Source of the DNA: an uncultured Lachnospiraceae bacterium
Lineage (GTDB): Bacteria > Bacillota > Clostridia > Lachnospirales > Lachnospiraceae
Assembly: GCA_958446555.1 (NCBI GenBank)
Contig: CAUCWU010000004.1
Location: forward strand, 1-23,762
Direction of reading: 5' to 3'
DNA: 23,762 bases
Part shown: positions 7,700 through 16,700 of the stretch, piece after piece
How positions within the stretch are numbered: the first letter of the stretch is position 1
Layout: every line of letters starts with the position of its first letter
Translations under genes and position numbers: made by a program
The notes under the pieces: generated by a model
What the model was told of the DNA's origin: nothing
Seen by the model: only the letters and a program-made list of their open reading frames with translations
Databases searched by the model: none

Positions 7700-8635
7700 A
7701 TGACATGCCGCAATGTGAATACTTTCACCTTCCCCTGAAAGTGTCCGCATCTGCGGCATTTCTGTTTTACATTTTTCTGTGCAGTACGCACATCTGGTAT
7801 GGAATGGACAACCTGACGGCGGATCAGACGGACTTGGAATCTCACCCTGAAGCACACCTGCATTGACATCAAATAGTGCCTTTGTGTACGGATGTTCAGG
7901 ATTTTTTAGAATTTCCTCGGTTGTACCAAACTCAACCAAATGGCCTAGATACATCACGCCAATTCGGTCTGACAGATACGACACCACGCCCAAATCGTGC
8001 GAGATAAAAAGAGAGGTCAGCTGATATTTTTCCTGAAGCTCGCGCATCAAATTCAAGATCTGTGCCTGAACGGAAACATCAAGCGCCGACACTGGCTCAT
8101 CTGCGACAAGAAATGCCGGATTCATCAAAAACGCCAAAGCGATACTGACACGCTGTCTCTGACCACCAGACAATTCCTTTGGATAACGATTTGCATATTC
8201 TGCATCTAGGCCAACCTCTCGAAGCATTGCCTCGACTTTTTCTTTTCGCTGTTCCTTTTTCATATCCTTTCTGTGGATCTTAAGAGGCTCCTCTAACAGC
8301 CATCCGATTGTCCTTTTGGGATTGAGCGATGAGTACGGGTCCTGAAAAATCATCTGAATCTCTTTTCGAAGCGGATGAAACTGCCGCTCGCTCATCGCTG
8401 CTGTATCCTCACCCCGAAACAAAATCTCACCAGAGTCTGGGCGAAGCAGATGAACAAGCATATTTCCAACTGTCGATTTTCCACAGCCAGACTCACCGAC
8501 AAGACCGAGTGTCTCGCCCTGATAGATTGTAAGAGTTAAGCCGGACACAGCAAAGACAGGCCCTCTCTTTCCATCTCGATAGGTCTTTGTCACATCCTTT
8601 AATTCAACAAGTGGCTGTTTCTCACTGCTTGCCAT
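7670..8635 (-). CDS. Peptide ABC transporter ATPase, OppF/DppF type
   Basis: One of two ATPases that drive the importer encoded by this operon. In the 321-residue protein, the Walker A motif is GESGCGKST at 47-55, the Q-loop glutamine is 98, the signature LSGGQ is at 155-159, Walker B ends in D179-E180 and the switch histidine is 213. The C-terminal oligopeptide-transporter domain has four cysteines, C276, C282, C285 and C289 (C-x5-C-x2-C-x3-C). I chose the ATG at 8635, because AGGAGG lies eight bases upstream; a longer open frame to 8662 has no ribosome site. The start lies inside the end of the OppD-type gene (14-base overlap), so translation is coupled. It is the last gene of the operon. 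Confidence 0.93.
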   Translation of the reverse strand: MASSEKQPLVELKDVTKTYRDGKRGPVFAVSGLTLTIYQGETLGLVGESGCGKSTVGNMLVHLLRPDSGEILFRGEDTAAMSERQFHPLRKEIQMIFQDPYSSLNPKRTIGWLLEEPLKIHRKDMKKEQRKEKVEAMLREVGLDAEYANRYPKELSGGQRQRVSIALAFLMNPAFLVADEPVSALDVSVQAQILNLMRELQEKYQLTSLFISHDLGVVSYLSDRIGVMYLGHLVEFGTTEEILKNPEHPYTKALFDVNAGVLQGEIPSPSDPPSGCPFHTRCAYCTEKCKTEMPQMRTLSGEGESIHIAACHEYQSRKVTK

Positions 8636-9626
8636 CGATCTTGCCTCCTCTCCACTTTGCATCTACATTGAAACAGGCAACTGACCGCTCTCCTGTTTGA
8701 ATCAAGCTTGGCACACTATTTTTACACTGCTCAGTACAAAATTCACATCGACCAGCAAAGCCACAGCCCACATTGCTTCTTGCATACAGTCCCGGCACAC
8801 TTCCCGGGATCGCCTTTAACGGCTTTCCTCTCTTTGAAAGATCCGGAATCGCCTCGACAAGACCTTTTGTATATGGATGAAGCGGATTGGCAAGAATCTG
8901 ATCAACTGGGCCACTCTCCACAATACGGCCTGCATACATAATGTAGACGCGACTACACAGACGACTGACGACACCAAGATCATGTGAAATCAGAAGAATT
9001 GCCGTATTGGTCTTTTGATTCATCTGACGCATCAGCTCCATAATCTGTGCCTGAATCGTCACATCAAGTGCTGTCGTCGGCTCATCGGCAATCAAAAGAG
9101 ACGGATTGTTGATAAAGGCCATCGCGATCATCACACGCTGGCGCTGACCACCTGAGAGCTGATGCGGATAACACTCATACAAATATGGGGCATCAGGAAG
9201 CCCAACCTGTCTTAATCCCTCTATGACAAGTCGCTTGGCCTCTTTTTTATTGATACCTTTTTGATGTTCTAGTAAACTTTCTCTTACCTGTTTTCCAACT
9301 TTAATCAGTGGATTGAGTGCCGTCATCGGCTCCTGAAAGATCATTGAAATCTCGCTTCCGCGAAGCTTCATCCACTCTTTTTGTGTAAGCCCTGTTAAAT
9401 CCACAGAACCTGATTCACCATCCAAATACAGATGACCGCCAAGGCGCGTATCCTTTGGCTGAAGGCCCATCATCGACAGAGCTGTGATTGACTTTCCGCA
9501 TCCAGACTCACCGATTAATGCAACCATCTCACCGGCATCAATATGCATATTTAAATCTGTCACTGCAGGATACCACTTTTTTTCATGTTCAAACTCAATT
9601 GAAAACTGTTCTGTACGAAATTCCAT
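8622..9626 (-). CDS. Peptide ABC transporter ATPase, OppD/DppD type
   Basis: This 334-residue protein is the partner ATPase of the operon. The Walker A motif GESGCGKS is at 39-46, the Q-loop glutamine at 98, LSGGQ at 157-161, Walker B D181-E182 and the switch histidine at 215. The C-terminal tail carries C288, C294, C297 and C301 with the same C-x5-C-x2-C-x3-C spacing as the other ATPase. Such tails are known to hold a [4Fe-4S] cluster in some OppD/DppD proteins. The ATG shares one base with the TGA of the upstream permease gene, and the 3' end overlaps the next ATPase gene by 14 bases, so the genes form one translationally coupled unit. Confidence 0.94.
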   Translation of the reverse strand: MEFRTEQFSIEFEHEKKWYPAVTDLNMHIDAGEMVALIGESGCGKSITALSMMGLQPKDTRLGGHLYLDGESGSVDLTGLTQKEWMKLRGSEISMIFQEPMTALNPLIKVGKQVRESLLEHQKGINKKEAKRLVIEGLRQVGLPDAPYLYECYPHQLSGGQRQRVMIAMAFINNPSLLIADEPTTALDVTIQAQIMELMRQMNQKTNTAILLISHDLGVVSRLCSRVYIMYAGRIVESGPVDQILANPLHPYTKGLVEAIPDLSKRGKPLKAIPGSVPGLYARSNVGCGFAGRCEFCTEQCKNSVPSLIQTGERSVACFNVDAKWRGGKIDGKQ

Positions 9627-10432
9627 CAGTTCTCTGTCACCTCCTGTATGCCATCGCCAATCAAGTTAAAACTCATGACGAGCAGTGTAATGACAATTGC
9701 CGGCATTGCGATGTTCCACGGTGCCTGCAGTAATGTCTGCTGCGCATCTGAGAGCATCAGACCAAGACTTGGCTTTGGCGGTGCAATGCCTAGTCCCAAA
9801 TAGCTCAGTCCTGCCTCAGACATAACAGCTGACGCAAATGTCAAAGATGCCGTCGCTGTCAGCTCCGAAAACAAATTTGGCAGAATGTGAAGAAACATAA
9901 TACGAGGTGCCGATGCGCCTCTGACGCGCTCTGCCTTCACAAAATCTGCCTCGCGAAGCTTCAAAAATCCACTTCTTGACATGCGCACAAAACGCGGAAT
10001 TGCCATGATTGACAGAGCCAATATCGTATTGTTTAGGCCGCGGCCAAATACGCACATTAACATCAGTGCAAGTAAGATGCCTGGAAATGCCATCTGGGCA
10101 TCCACGATTTTTAAAATAATTTCATCGACATAGCCGCCAAAATAGCCGGAGCAGGCACCAAGAAGCGTTCCCACGACACCACCGGCAATGACAACAACCA
10201 CACCGATTCCAAATGATACCTGAATGCCCTTCATAATGCGGCTTAGCACATCACGCCCAAACTGATCGGTTCCCATCGGGTGCGCTAGGGTTGGAAGCGA
10301 CAGCTTGGGAGCTAGATACATTTCTTCGGGGTCGTATGGAAGCCAGAAAAAGCTGACCACCAAAAGGAGAAGCAGGACCACTGCCAACACAAAACCCGTC
10401 AGAAAGCTTTTATTTTTCAAATACTGTTTCAT
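9626..10432 (-). CDS. Peptide ABC transporter permease, OppC/DppC type
   Basis: This 268-residue inner-membrane permease has the OppC/DppC layout: a short N-terminal cytoplasmic segment and first helix, then the family signature HPMGTDQFGRDVLSRI around residues 51-66, and further helices. The ATPase-docking loop is seen as ADFVKAERVRGASAPRIMFLHILPN around 160-185, ending in LSYLGLGIAPPKPSLG, which is standard. The ribosome site AAAAAGGA overlaps the stop codon of the preceding permease gene. It ends in a one-base overlap with the OppD-type gene. Confidence 0.94.
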   Translation of the reverse strand: MKQYLKNKSFLTGFVLAVVLLLLLVVSFFWLPYDPEEMYLAPKLSLPTLAHPMGTDQFGRDVLSRIMKGIQVSFGIGVVVVIAGGVVGTLLGACSGYFGGYVDEIILKIVDAQMAFPGILLALMLMCVFGRGLNNTILALSIMAIPRFVRMSRSGFLKLREADFVKAERVRGASAPRIMFLHILPNLFSELTATASLTFASAVMSEAGLSYLGLGIAPPKPSLGLMLSDAQQTLLQAPWNIAMPAIVITLLVMSFNLIGDGIQEVTEN

Positions 10433-10447
10433 GGATTGTTTTCCTTT

Positions 10448-11389
10448 TTATTTCAAACGAATTCTAGGATCAACTAACGAATAAATCAAATCAACTGCAA
10501 AATTGCACACGACTACGATGAGGGCCAAGTAGAAGGTGAGTCCCTGAAGTAGTGGCAGATCTCGGCTGGAGATGGAGACTGAGATGAGTCGTCCGATTCC
10601 TGGCATGGAGAAGACGTTTTCGACGATGATACTGCCTCCTAGGATATCGGCTGCTGTCATTCCGAAGATTGTGATGACTGGAATTAAGGAGTTTCTCACG
10701 ACATGGCGATACATGACCTTTCGTCTTCCTAATCCTTTGCTGTAAGCTGTGCGCACATAATCCTGCTTTCTCTGGCCGTTTACGGATACTTTGACATAGC
10801 GAATGACGACAGCACTGGTTCCAAGTGCAAGTGAGATTGATGGCAACAAAAGGCTTCTTAGCCATCCGATTGGACTTTCTGAAAAGGAGACAAAACCGAT
10901 TGACGGAAGCCATTTTAAGCCGACGGTAAAAATACTGATTAAAAAGATCGCCATACAAAATGATGGGATCGAGATGCTAACCTGAGAAAGCATGGAAAGT
11001 GGCAGACTGTACCACTTTTCTGAATGGTCGGCTAGCCATATTCCTGCTGGAACACCGATGAATAGTGTTAATACCAATGTAACAAGAGCGAGGCTTCCTG
11101 TGACTTCAAGTGCATCTGATAATAGCTGTGCGACTGGCTGCTGATAGCGATACGAAACGCCAAGATCACCGCGAAACAAACCGGCAATCCAATTTAGATA
11201 GCGAACCAACGCCGGTTTATCTAAACCCATGCTTTTATTTAACGCTTCAATCTGCATCGGATCGGCATCTACACCAAGAATGATGTAGGCCGGATTTCCA
11301 GGCAAAATCTGGAAGACACTGAACGTAATAAAAGACACCAACAGCAGCGTAACCACAAGGCCAGCTGCTTTTCGTAAATAATAATTCAT
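10448..11389 (-). CDS. Peptide ABC transporter permease, OppB/DppB type
   Basis: This protein of 313 residues is the partner permease. It has the typical opening MNYYLRKAAGLVVTLLLVSF followed by LPGNPAYIILG, the LGVSYRYQQPVAQLL segment, and the docking loop RTAYSKGLGRRKVMYRHVVRN with VDPRIRLK at the C-terminus, all characteristic of OppB/DppB. The start is uncertain. The ATG at 11389 has GAGG immediately before it, too close to serve as a ribosome site, and only a weak GGG nine bases away; an in-frame TTG at 11395 is the alternative. The upstream hairpin at 11405-11433 sits directly in front of the start and may limit expression of the permease relative to the binding protein. Confidence 0.92.
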   Translation of the reverse strand: MNYYLRKAAGLVVTLLLVSFITFSVFQILPGNPAYIILGVDADPMQIEALNKSMGLDKPALVRYLNWIAGLFRGDLGVSYRYQQPVAQLLSDALEVTGSLALVTLVLTLFIGVPAGIWLADHSEKWYSLPLSMLSQVSISIPSFCMAIFLISIFTVGLKWLPSIGFVSFSESPIGWLRSLLLPSISLALGTSAVVIRYVKVSVNGQRKQDYVRTAYSKGLGRRKVMYRHVVRNSLIPVITIFGMTAADILGGSIIVENVFSMPGIGRLISVSISSRDLPLLQGLTFYLALIVVVCNFAVDLIYSLVDPRIRLK

Positions 11390-11404
11390 CCTCAAAGACC
11401 CAAA

Positions 11405-11433
11405 CAGCCCGCCGGAAAAACTCCGCCGGGCTG
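11405..11433 (-). terminator. GC-rich hairpin between peptide-binding protein and permease genes
   Basis: A 12-bp stem with one mismatch (11405-11416 against 11422-11433, core CCGGCGG) encloses a five-base loop, 17 bases after the binding protein stop. On the minus strand it is preceded by an A-run and followed by TTTGGGTCTTTG, an imperfect T-tract. It is best read as a leaky terminator that sets binding protein in excess over permease, since the permease genes show no separate promoter. Confidence 0.6.
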
Positions 11434-11449
11434 CCTTTCTTTTTTAAGA

Positions 11450-12952
11450 TTATTCTTCGTAGTAAAGCTTACTCAAATCAATAAAGCTTACCGGGTAGAA
11501 GGTATAGCCCTTTAAATCGCTTCTTGTGACAGCGATTGCATTCGGATCACAGATCCATACAGCAGCTGCATCGTCGGTCAGTACCTTCTGGCACTCCTTA
11601 AACAGCTCCACACGCTTTTCATCAGAAGCGGTCTTTGCCTCCTCGATCAGCTTATCGTAATCCGGATTGTTGTATTTCATGAAATTCTTTCCATAGTCAC
11701 TCACATAACGGCCTAAGATATCGTTTGGATCCAGTTTTCCAGTCAAACCAACGATTGTTGTCTGATAATCGGCATTGGTGTAAACCTGATCTAGCCACTG
11801 GCCCCACTCTACCGGCTCGATCGTCGCATTGACATTGATCTGCTTTAATTGCTGTGCAACTACCTGAGCTGTATCGACATGCTTCTGATAGTTGGACGGA
11901 ACGGTGATTGTGATATCAAATCCATTCTCATATCCTGCCTCTGCCATCAGCTCCTTTGCCTTATCCACATCATAAGTGTAGACATCGCTCAGCTCATCAT
12001 TATAGAAGTAAGACATAACCGGGCTGAAATTGCTGTACAACTCAGTTGCATATCCGGCAAATACGCCGTCAATGATCTGATCTTTGTCGATTGCATACTC
12101 GAATGCCTGGCGAACGCGAACATCGTCAAATGGCTCTACTGAATTGTTCAGTGCAAACAACTGAACCATATTCTGAGGAGAGCTGTTGATCGTGAAATCA
12201 CCGGTCAAATAATCGGCACTGTCTGCATAAACAATTCCAGCATCCAACTGTCCAGACTGAAGTGCTGTCAAAACGGCACTGTCATCGCCCATGATATAAA
12301 TCTGTGCCTCATCGATCTTTGGCATTCTGGACTCGTCATAATAATCTTCATTCTTCTCCAGAACAACCATCTGTCCTGGAACATATTTTTCAAATACAAA
12401 TGGGCCAGTTCCAACCGGTGCACTTGACTGATCCTCATAGCCCTTTGGAAGTACAGCGATTCTTGTATACTGTAAGAATGCAGCATCGGCCTCGCCAAGT
12501 GTCATCTTTACGGTGTAATCATCAACTGCCTCTATTGAAGTCAGGTTTGTAAATTTGGAAGAAAGTGCTTCCTCACCGCCCAAACCAGAAAGCGCTTCAT
12601 AGGTATATACGACGTCCTCTGCTGAAAATGCTTTTCCATTGTGGAAGGTAACGTCGTCTCTTAAATGAAAGGTATAGGTTAATCCGTCATCAGAGATCTC
12701 CCAGCTTTCTGCTAGTCCTGGAATGAGTGCACCTGTCTCATCAAACAATACCAATCCCTCGAATACATTGTGAAATACGGCTTCGGTATCGCTCGCTGCT
12801 GAAAGCCACGGATCTAGATTATCCGGCTCGGATTCCATGTTGATGCGCACAATCGTCTTGTCTGTCTCATCTGCTGATACGCCAAACGGCATTGCTGTCA
12901 CTGCCATCATCGCGGTCAGTGCAAATGCTGCTGTCTTACCTGTCTTTTTCAT
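11450..12952 (-). CDS. Extracellular peptide-binding protein (family 5 solute-binding protein, OppA/DppA type)
   Basis: This 500-residue protein captures the substrate of the peptide importer. A signal peptide covers residues 1-27 (KKTGK, hydrophobic core, then VSA|DETDK as the likely signal peptidase I site). Family 5 features follow: NLDPWLSAASDTEAVFHNVFEGL near the N-terminus and the FHNGKAFSAEDVVYTYEAL segment. I prefer the ATG at 12952, preceded by AGAGAGG; the open frame continues nine codons upstream to 12979 without any ribosome site. As in the sugar-binding protein, there is no lipobox cysteine, so it is predicted to be released or held by other means. The ligand could be peptides, but nickel, opines and other compounds are also used by this family. 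Confidence 0.92.
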   Translation of the reverse strand: MKKTGKTAAFALTAMMAVTAMPFGVSADETDKTIVRINMESEPDNLDPWLSAASDTEAVFHNVFEGLVLFDETGALIPGLAESWEISDDGLTYTFHLRDDVTFHNGKAFSAEDVVYTYEALSGLGGEEALSSKFTNLTSIEAVDDYTVKMTLGEADAAFLQYTRIAVLPKGYEDQSSAPVGTGPFVFEKYVPGQMVVLEKNEDYYDESRMPKIDEAQIYIMGDDSAVLTALQSGQLDAGIVYADSADYLTGDFTINSSPQNMVQLFALNNSVEPFDDVRVRQAFEYAIDKDQIIDGVFAGYATELYSNFSPVMSYFYNDELSDVYTYDVDKAKELMAEAGYENGFDITITVPSNYQKHVDTAQVVAQQLKQINVNATIEPVEWGQWLDQVYTNADYQTTIVGLTGKLDPNDILGRYVSDYGKNFMKYNNPDYDKLIEEAKTASDEKRVELFKECQKVLTDDAAAVWICDPNAIAVTRSDLKGYTFYPVSFIDLSKLYYEE

Positions 12953-13047
12953 TTTCTTTTTTTCCTCTCTGCACCGCATCTACTTAAGTCTGCCATGGCG
13001 GCGCTGCAAACTTTGGTCAGCGGCAAAATGCTCGCTGCCACAATTTC

Positions 13048-13076
13048 ATTGTAGAAGATTTTTTCTCATTTGTATA
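13048..13076 (-). promoter_or_regulatory. Weak candidate promoter of the peptide ABC operon
   Basis: On the minus strand, TATACA (13071-13076) and TACAAT (13048-13053) are 17 bases apart. The -10 box matches at 5 of 6 positions and the -35 box at 4 of 6. It would place the start near 13041, just before the hairpin at 13014-13040, with a leader of about 90 bases. No better candidate was seen. Confidence 0.35.
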
Positions 13077-13130
13077 GGGCATTTCGCGTTTTTTTTGTTC
13101 AAAAAGGGATACATTGGCATGATTTTTTAT

Positions 13131-13159
13131 TTGATTTCCCTCTTACCTTGTAGTATAAT
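13131..13159 (+). promoter_or_regulatory. Promoter of the Rrf2-family regulator gene
   Basis: TTGATT (13131-13136) and a perfect TATAAT (13154-13159) are separated by 17 bases. The predicted start near 13166 leaves a leader of about 110 bases, unusually long for a small regulator gene, which contains the dyad at 13204-13230. Confidence 0.6.
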
Positions 13160-13277
13160 AGGTTTATCTGTTGTAGCATAAGACTTTCTCATTTTATATG
13201 ATGTTGAGGCCAAACTGTATTTTCCCTCAACTGATATCTATGTCCTGCAACTGACATTTTACATTCTGAGGTGAATT

Positions 13278-13682
13278 ATGATTGTATCTACCAGAGGGCG
13301 TTATGCCCTGCGCGTTATGATTGATATTGCTGAACATCCAAATGAACAATACATTCCGTTAAAGTCGATTGCCGCCAGACAGGGCATTTCCGAAAAATAT
13401 CTGGAGAGCATTTTAAAGATTTTGGTTCAGGAGCACATGCTTGAGGGTATGCGCGGCAAGGGCGGTGGCTACCGACTGACGATGGCTCCTGAGGACTATA
13501 CAATCGGCAGCATCCTTCGCCTGACTGAAACAAGCCTTGAGCCTGTCAGCTGCATTGAGGATGGCACAACGTCCTGCCCGAAGGCATCCGAATGCCGCAC
13601 AATCGGGATGTGGATGAAACTTGGGGAGCTCGTAAACAATTATCTTGACGGTATTACACTGGCTGATCTGCTTGCCCGGTAA
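13278..13682 (+). CDS. Rrf2 family transcriptional regulator with three cysteines
   Basis: This 134-residue DNA-binding protein begins MIVSTRGRYALRVMIDIA, the conserved opening of Rrf2/IscR/CymR proteins. A winged helix-turn-helix spans about residues 25-68 (IPLKSIAARQGISEKYLESIL, then the wing RGKGGGYRL). Cysteines C92, C100 and C106 lie in the loop where IscR-type proteins bind an Fe-S cluster, so sensing of iron-sulfur or redox state is plausible; CymR-type members instead sense sulfur through a partner protein. The ribosome site GAGGTG precedes the ATG by six bases. It is divergent from the peptide ABC operon and might regulate it, by position only. Its 3' end overlaps a terminator. Confidence 0.92.
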   Translation: MIVSTRGRYALRVMIDIAEHPNEQYIPLKSIAARQGISEKYLESILKILVQEHMLEGMRGKGGGYRLTMAPEDYTIGSILRLTETSLEPVSCIEDGTTSCPKASECRTIGMWMKLGELVNNYLDGITLADLLAR

Positions 13683-13704
13683 GGGCGGCGGACCAGCCTT
13701 TTTT
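13661..13704 (+). terminator. Intrinsic terminator at the end of the Rrf2 gene
   Basis: The outer arms GGCTG (13661-13665) and CAGCC (13694-13698) close over an inner GCCC/GGGC stem and are followed directly by six T residues at 13699-13704. The left arm lies within the last codons of the regulator gene. On the other strand the structure follows the GH115 gene but lacks a T-run there. Confidence 0.55.
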
Positions 13705-13734
13705 GTGTGACTCGTATACTTCCGGGTTGCACTT

Positions 13735-16700
13735 TCAAAAACTTCCGGTCTCCACTCCCTTCCGGGTTATCGCAACCTCCGAAATTCGAAGCCGCGAGCT
13801 GAGTGCATATATACTGATTTCGTGCTCTCCGTCCTCTAAATCGCATTCCCATACTGGTGCCCACTTCCATACATGCTCGGATGCATATTTCCAAAGCGGA
13901 CGACCTTTATACAACTTTCCTTCTGGTATGACAGTTCCATCGATTCCAATTGTATAGTGTGAACTATCAGTTCCCCACTGCCAAGTACGCACCCAGATGC
14001 AGTAATGACCGCCCGATGATTTTACTGTAAAAGTAAGCTTCGGTGCTTCGCTTGCGTTCCATGAAAGTCCTTCTTGCTCGATATACATTGCCAGTCCGGT
14101 TCCTTTGTAGGATGGGCTGTCGCAATAGTTCCACCTGATGCCATCTGCGCTGGCGTGAGTATTTGCGTGCTTCGTCTGGGCTAGTGCTGATGCTGCATCG
14201 ATTTCGATGGTTCCTTCTTGTTCGAAAGCTGGCTTCTTGGCTTTTTCGAGGATTTGTGCTGGTGTGATGGTCTGTTGCTTGTCAGATGGGCAAAGCATGA
14301 TGTCGTCATCTGCCAGTGTATCTTTTCCGGCTGCATCTGGAAGATACAGATCTGGTCGTGGCTCTGGTGTCACATCACCGTACCAGTGTTTGCAATACGA
14401 ATCTAGGTTTGTTCTAATAGGAAGAAACGCATTCGCAGGGTCAGTTACTTGTAGGCCAAGGTTTCCTCGTGCGCTTACTCCGTCTAGTAGCTTGCCAACT
14501 AAAGTTTTCTCTTTTCCGGCTGCTGTTTCTGACTGGTAGAGGACGGCTCTTGTGAAGGAAACATACGGGTCTATTACGGTAAAGGTAAGTGTGTGAAGAC
14601 CTACCGTTAATTTTTCAAATCGCCCAGTTAGAATGTCCACATTGTTTAAGATGTTGTGCTTCCAGTTGGCTCTATGCTCGTCTGTTGATGCTGACTCAAA
14701 TACTTGCATTTTGCCGTTATCGACTGAGAGCCCGACACGAAGACGGCCGACTGAATTTAGTGACGGGAAGCGGTGAAGTTCTAACGTAAAATCGCCATCT
14801 TCTGTCAGATAGAATGGGCATGCCCACTGTGCACCCGGTACTTCTCCTTCCAACAGACTGCCTTGTAAACGGCCTAGATGAGGAATTACTTTCCAGCCAA
14901 ACTGATCAATATCGGATGCTGCTCTTCCATTTTCGGCTTCGATTACACATCGGCCACTGTCTTCGATTGCAATCTTTGATATATCGATGTCTGTGCTATT
15001 GGCTTGCTGCTGCAGATTTGCTTTTACAGAAGCGGTCTCATCGGTTACTGGGATTTCTGCAATCAGTTCGTCGCCACTGTAGATTTTGATTGTGCCGCGG
15101 CGGATTGATGGATTTGTTTCTTTTTGTGGTGTGACGTTTAGGACGAAGCGCATTTCTTCACTGAGGATACCTTCGACTGACTGTCCTTGTGCAAGTGTAA
15201 TCCACTCTGGTGTTTCTATTTTATAGGTGAGGGCATTTTCTCCTGCATTGGCTAGCTCGATTGTTTTCGGTGTGCCGTCAGTAAAGGTAAGTTCCGTTTG
15301 ATTATTCCAAACAGTCACAATCATCTGATCTTTTGCAGTCGTAAGTGGCACACGACATGCCGGGTACATGGCTGTGCGCGGCGGTGGGAAATCCTCTGGT
15401 GTTAAGATACCATTCCATTTGCCGTTACTCATTATATGATTGTAGTAATAGAGAAGCTTTCTTCGAGCTAGATCAAATGCGTGGCTTCTGTCTACATAAC
15501 GTTTTGCATCGCTATTTTTTCCCTGACGGATACATAGACGGCTTCGATCGGCATAGTAATACATGCCGTTTGTAAAGTAGGCTGCCTGCACCTTCATCAG
15601 TACTAGTTGGAAAAATGCATCTTTTTCCTCTGCCGGAAGTGTCTCGTAGACAGATTCAATTTCATTGCAGAGTTTTTCATATCGGTGCATACGCGCTGCT
15701 GCCTCATCTCCAAATGCGGTCTGTGAGAAGCAGTCGTCATCCATATGCTCTAGCTTTCTTGTGTTGGTCAGCTGATCAAATTCTAACAGAAGCGGAGCTA
15801 GTTTTTCGCCTGGATCTCCAGTGAACATCTGATTTAACCATCTTGTCAAAAAGATTGTCTCGTCGAATGTCTCTAGATCACGGTCAGAGTTTCCATCTGC
15901 CTCCCATGCCAGCTTTGCATAGAAGGAAAGCTGCTGCTCGATTGGCTTGATTGCGCCAAAGTTTGTCACCCAAAGCTTTTGTATACCTTCTTTATAGGCT
16001 TTTAATAGCTCGTTTCTTGTCTGTGCCATCGGAATCGAACAGATAAACAGATACGATACGCCCGGAGGTGCCCAGTAGGAATTATGATAGTAGATGCCGT
16101 TTCCACTCTTTCTTGCCTTTTCTTTTTCGCCTGGATAGCGGCGCACATAGCCGTAGTTGTCGTTTGTCCAAATCAGTGTCAAATCTTCTGGTACCTCTAA
16201 ACCGTTGTCGTAAAGCTCAAGTACCTCTTTATAGGGAACAAACAGCTTCATTGGCTCTGTGTCGAGTGTCTCTGAAAGAATTTTTTCTTGGGTATCCATA
16301 ACAGACTCAAGCAATTTGATTTTTGCTTGCAAAAGTTCGTCTCCGGTAAGTCCTTCGAGAGATTTTGTCTCAAAGCCCGAATCATGGATTCCTCTCATAC
16401 CAACTGTGTAGCTGACCTCAAAGTCACGGTTTTGCTCGACGCTCTCTCTCCAATATTCCTTCAAAATTTCACGATTTCTTCCCGGAATAGAAAAGTCATA
16501 CTCGACATCGGTATAGCCCTTCTTTTTCAGCCACGGTATCCACTCTCGGTTATTGCTTCTCATCAACATATCACAGTGGGAAGTTCCTACTACGATGCCC
16601 ATGCGGTTGGCCAGTTCACCGTTTTCTTTCTTTAAATTAAAGGAATTCACATGCATTGCCGGCCAAATATAGTTTAGCTTTAAACGAAGTAACAATTCAA

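Larger units (their letters stand above)
12953..13277. other. Divergent intergenic region between the peptide operon and the Rrf2 gene
   Basis: These 325 bases hold no supported gene. They contain the candidate promoters listed separately, a bulged hairpin at 13014-13040 (core CAGCG/CGCTG) near the 5' end of the predicted peptide-operon leader, and a dyad TTGAGG (13204-13209)/CCTCAA (13225-13230) in the long leader of the Rrf2 gene. CAACTGA is also repeated there (13228 and 13248). Any of these could be a regulator site. Confidence 0.5.

Noticed and set aside
12996..13055. Short plus-strand ATG frame upstream of the Rrf2 gene
   Set aside because: It lacks a ribosome site and overlaps the peptide-operon leader hairpin.
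13719..13768. Repeated CTTCCGGGTT at 13719 and 13759 around the GH115 stop codon
   Set aside because: Only ten bases are shared and the flanks differ, so it is not enough to call an attachment site or a duplicated element.
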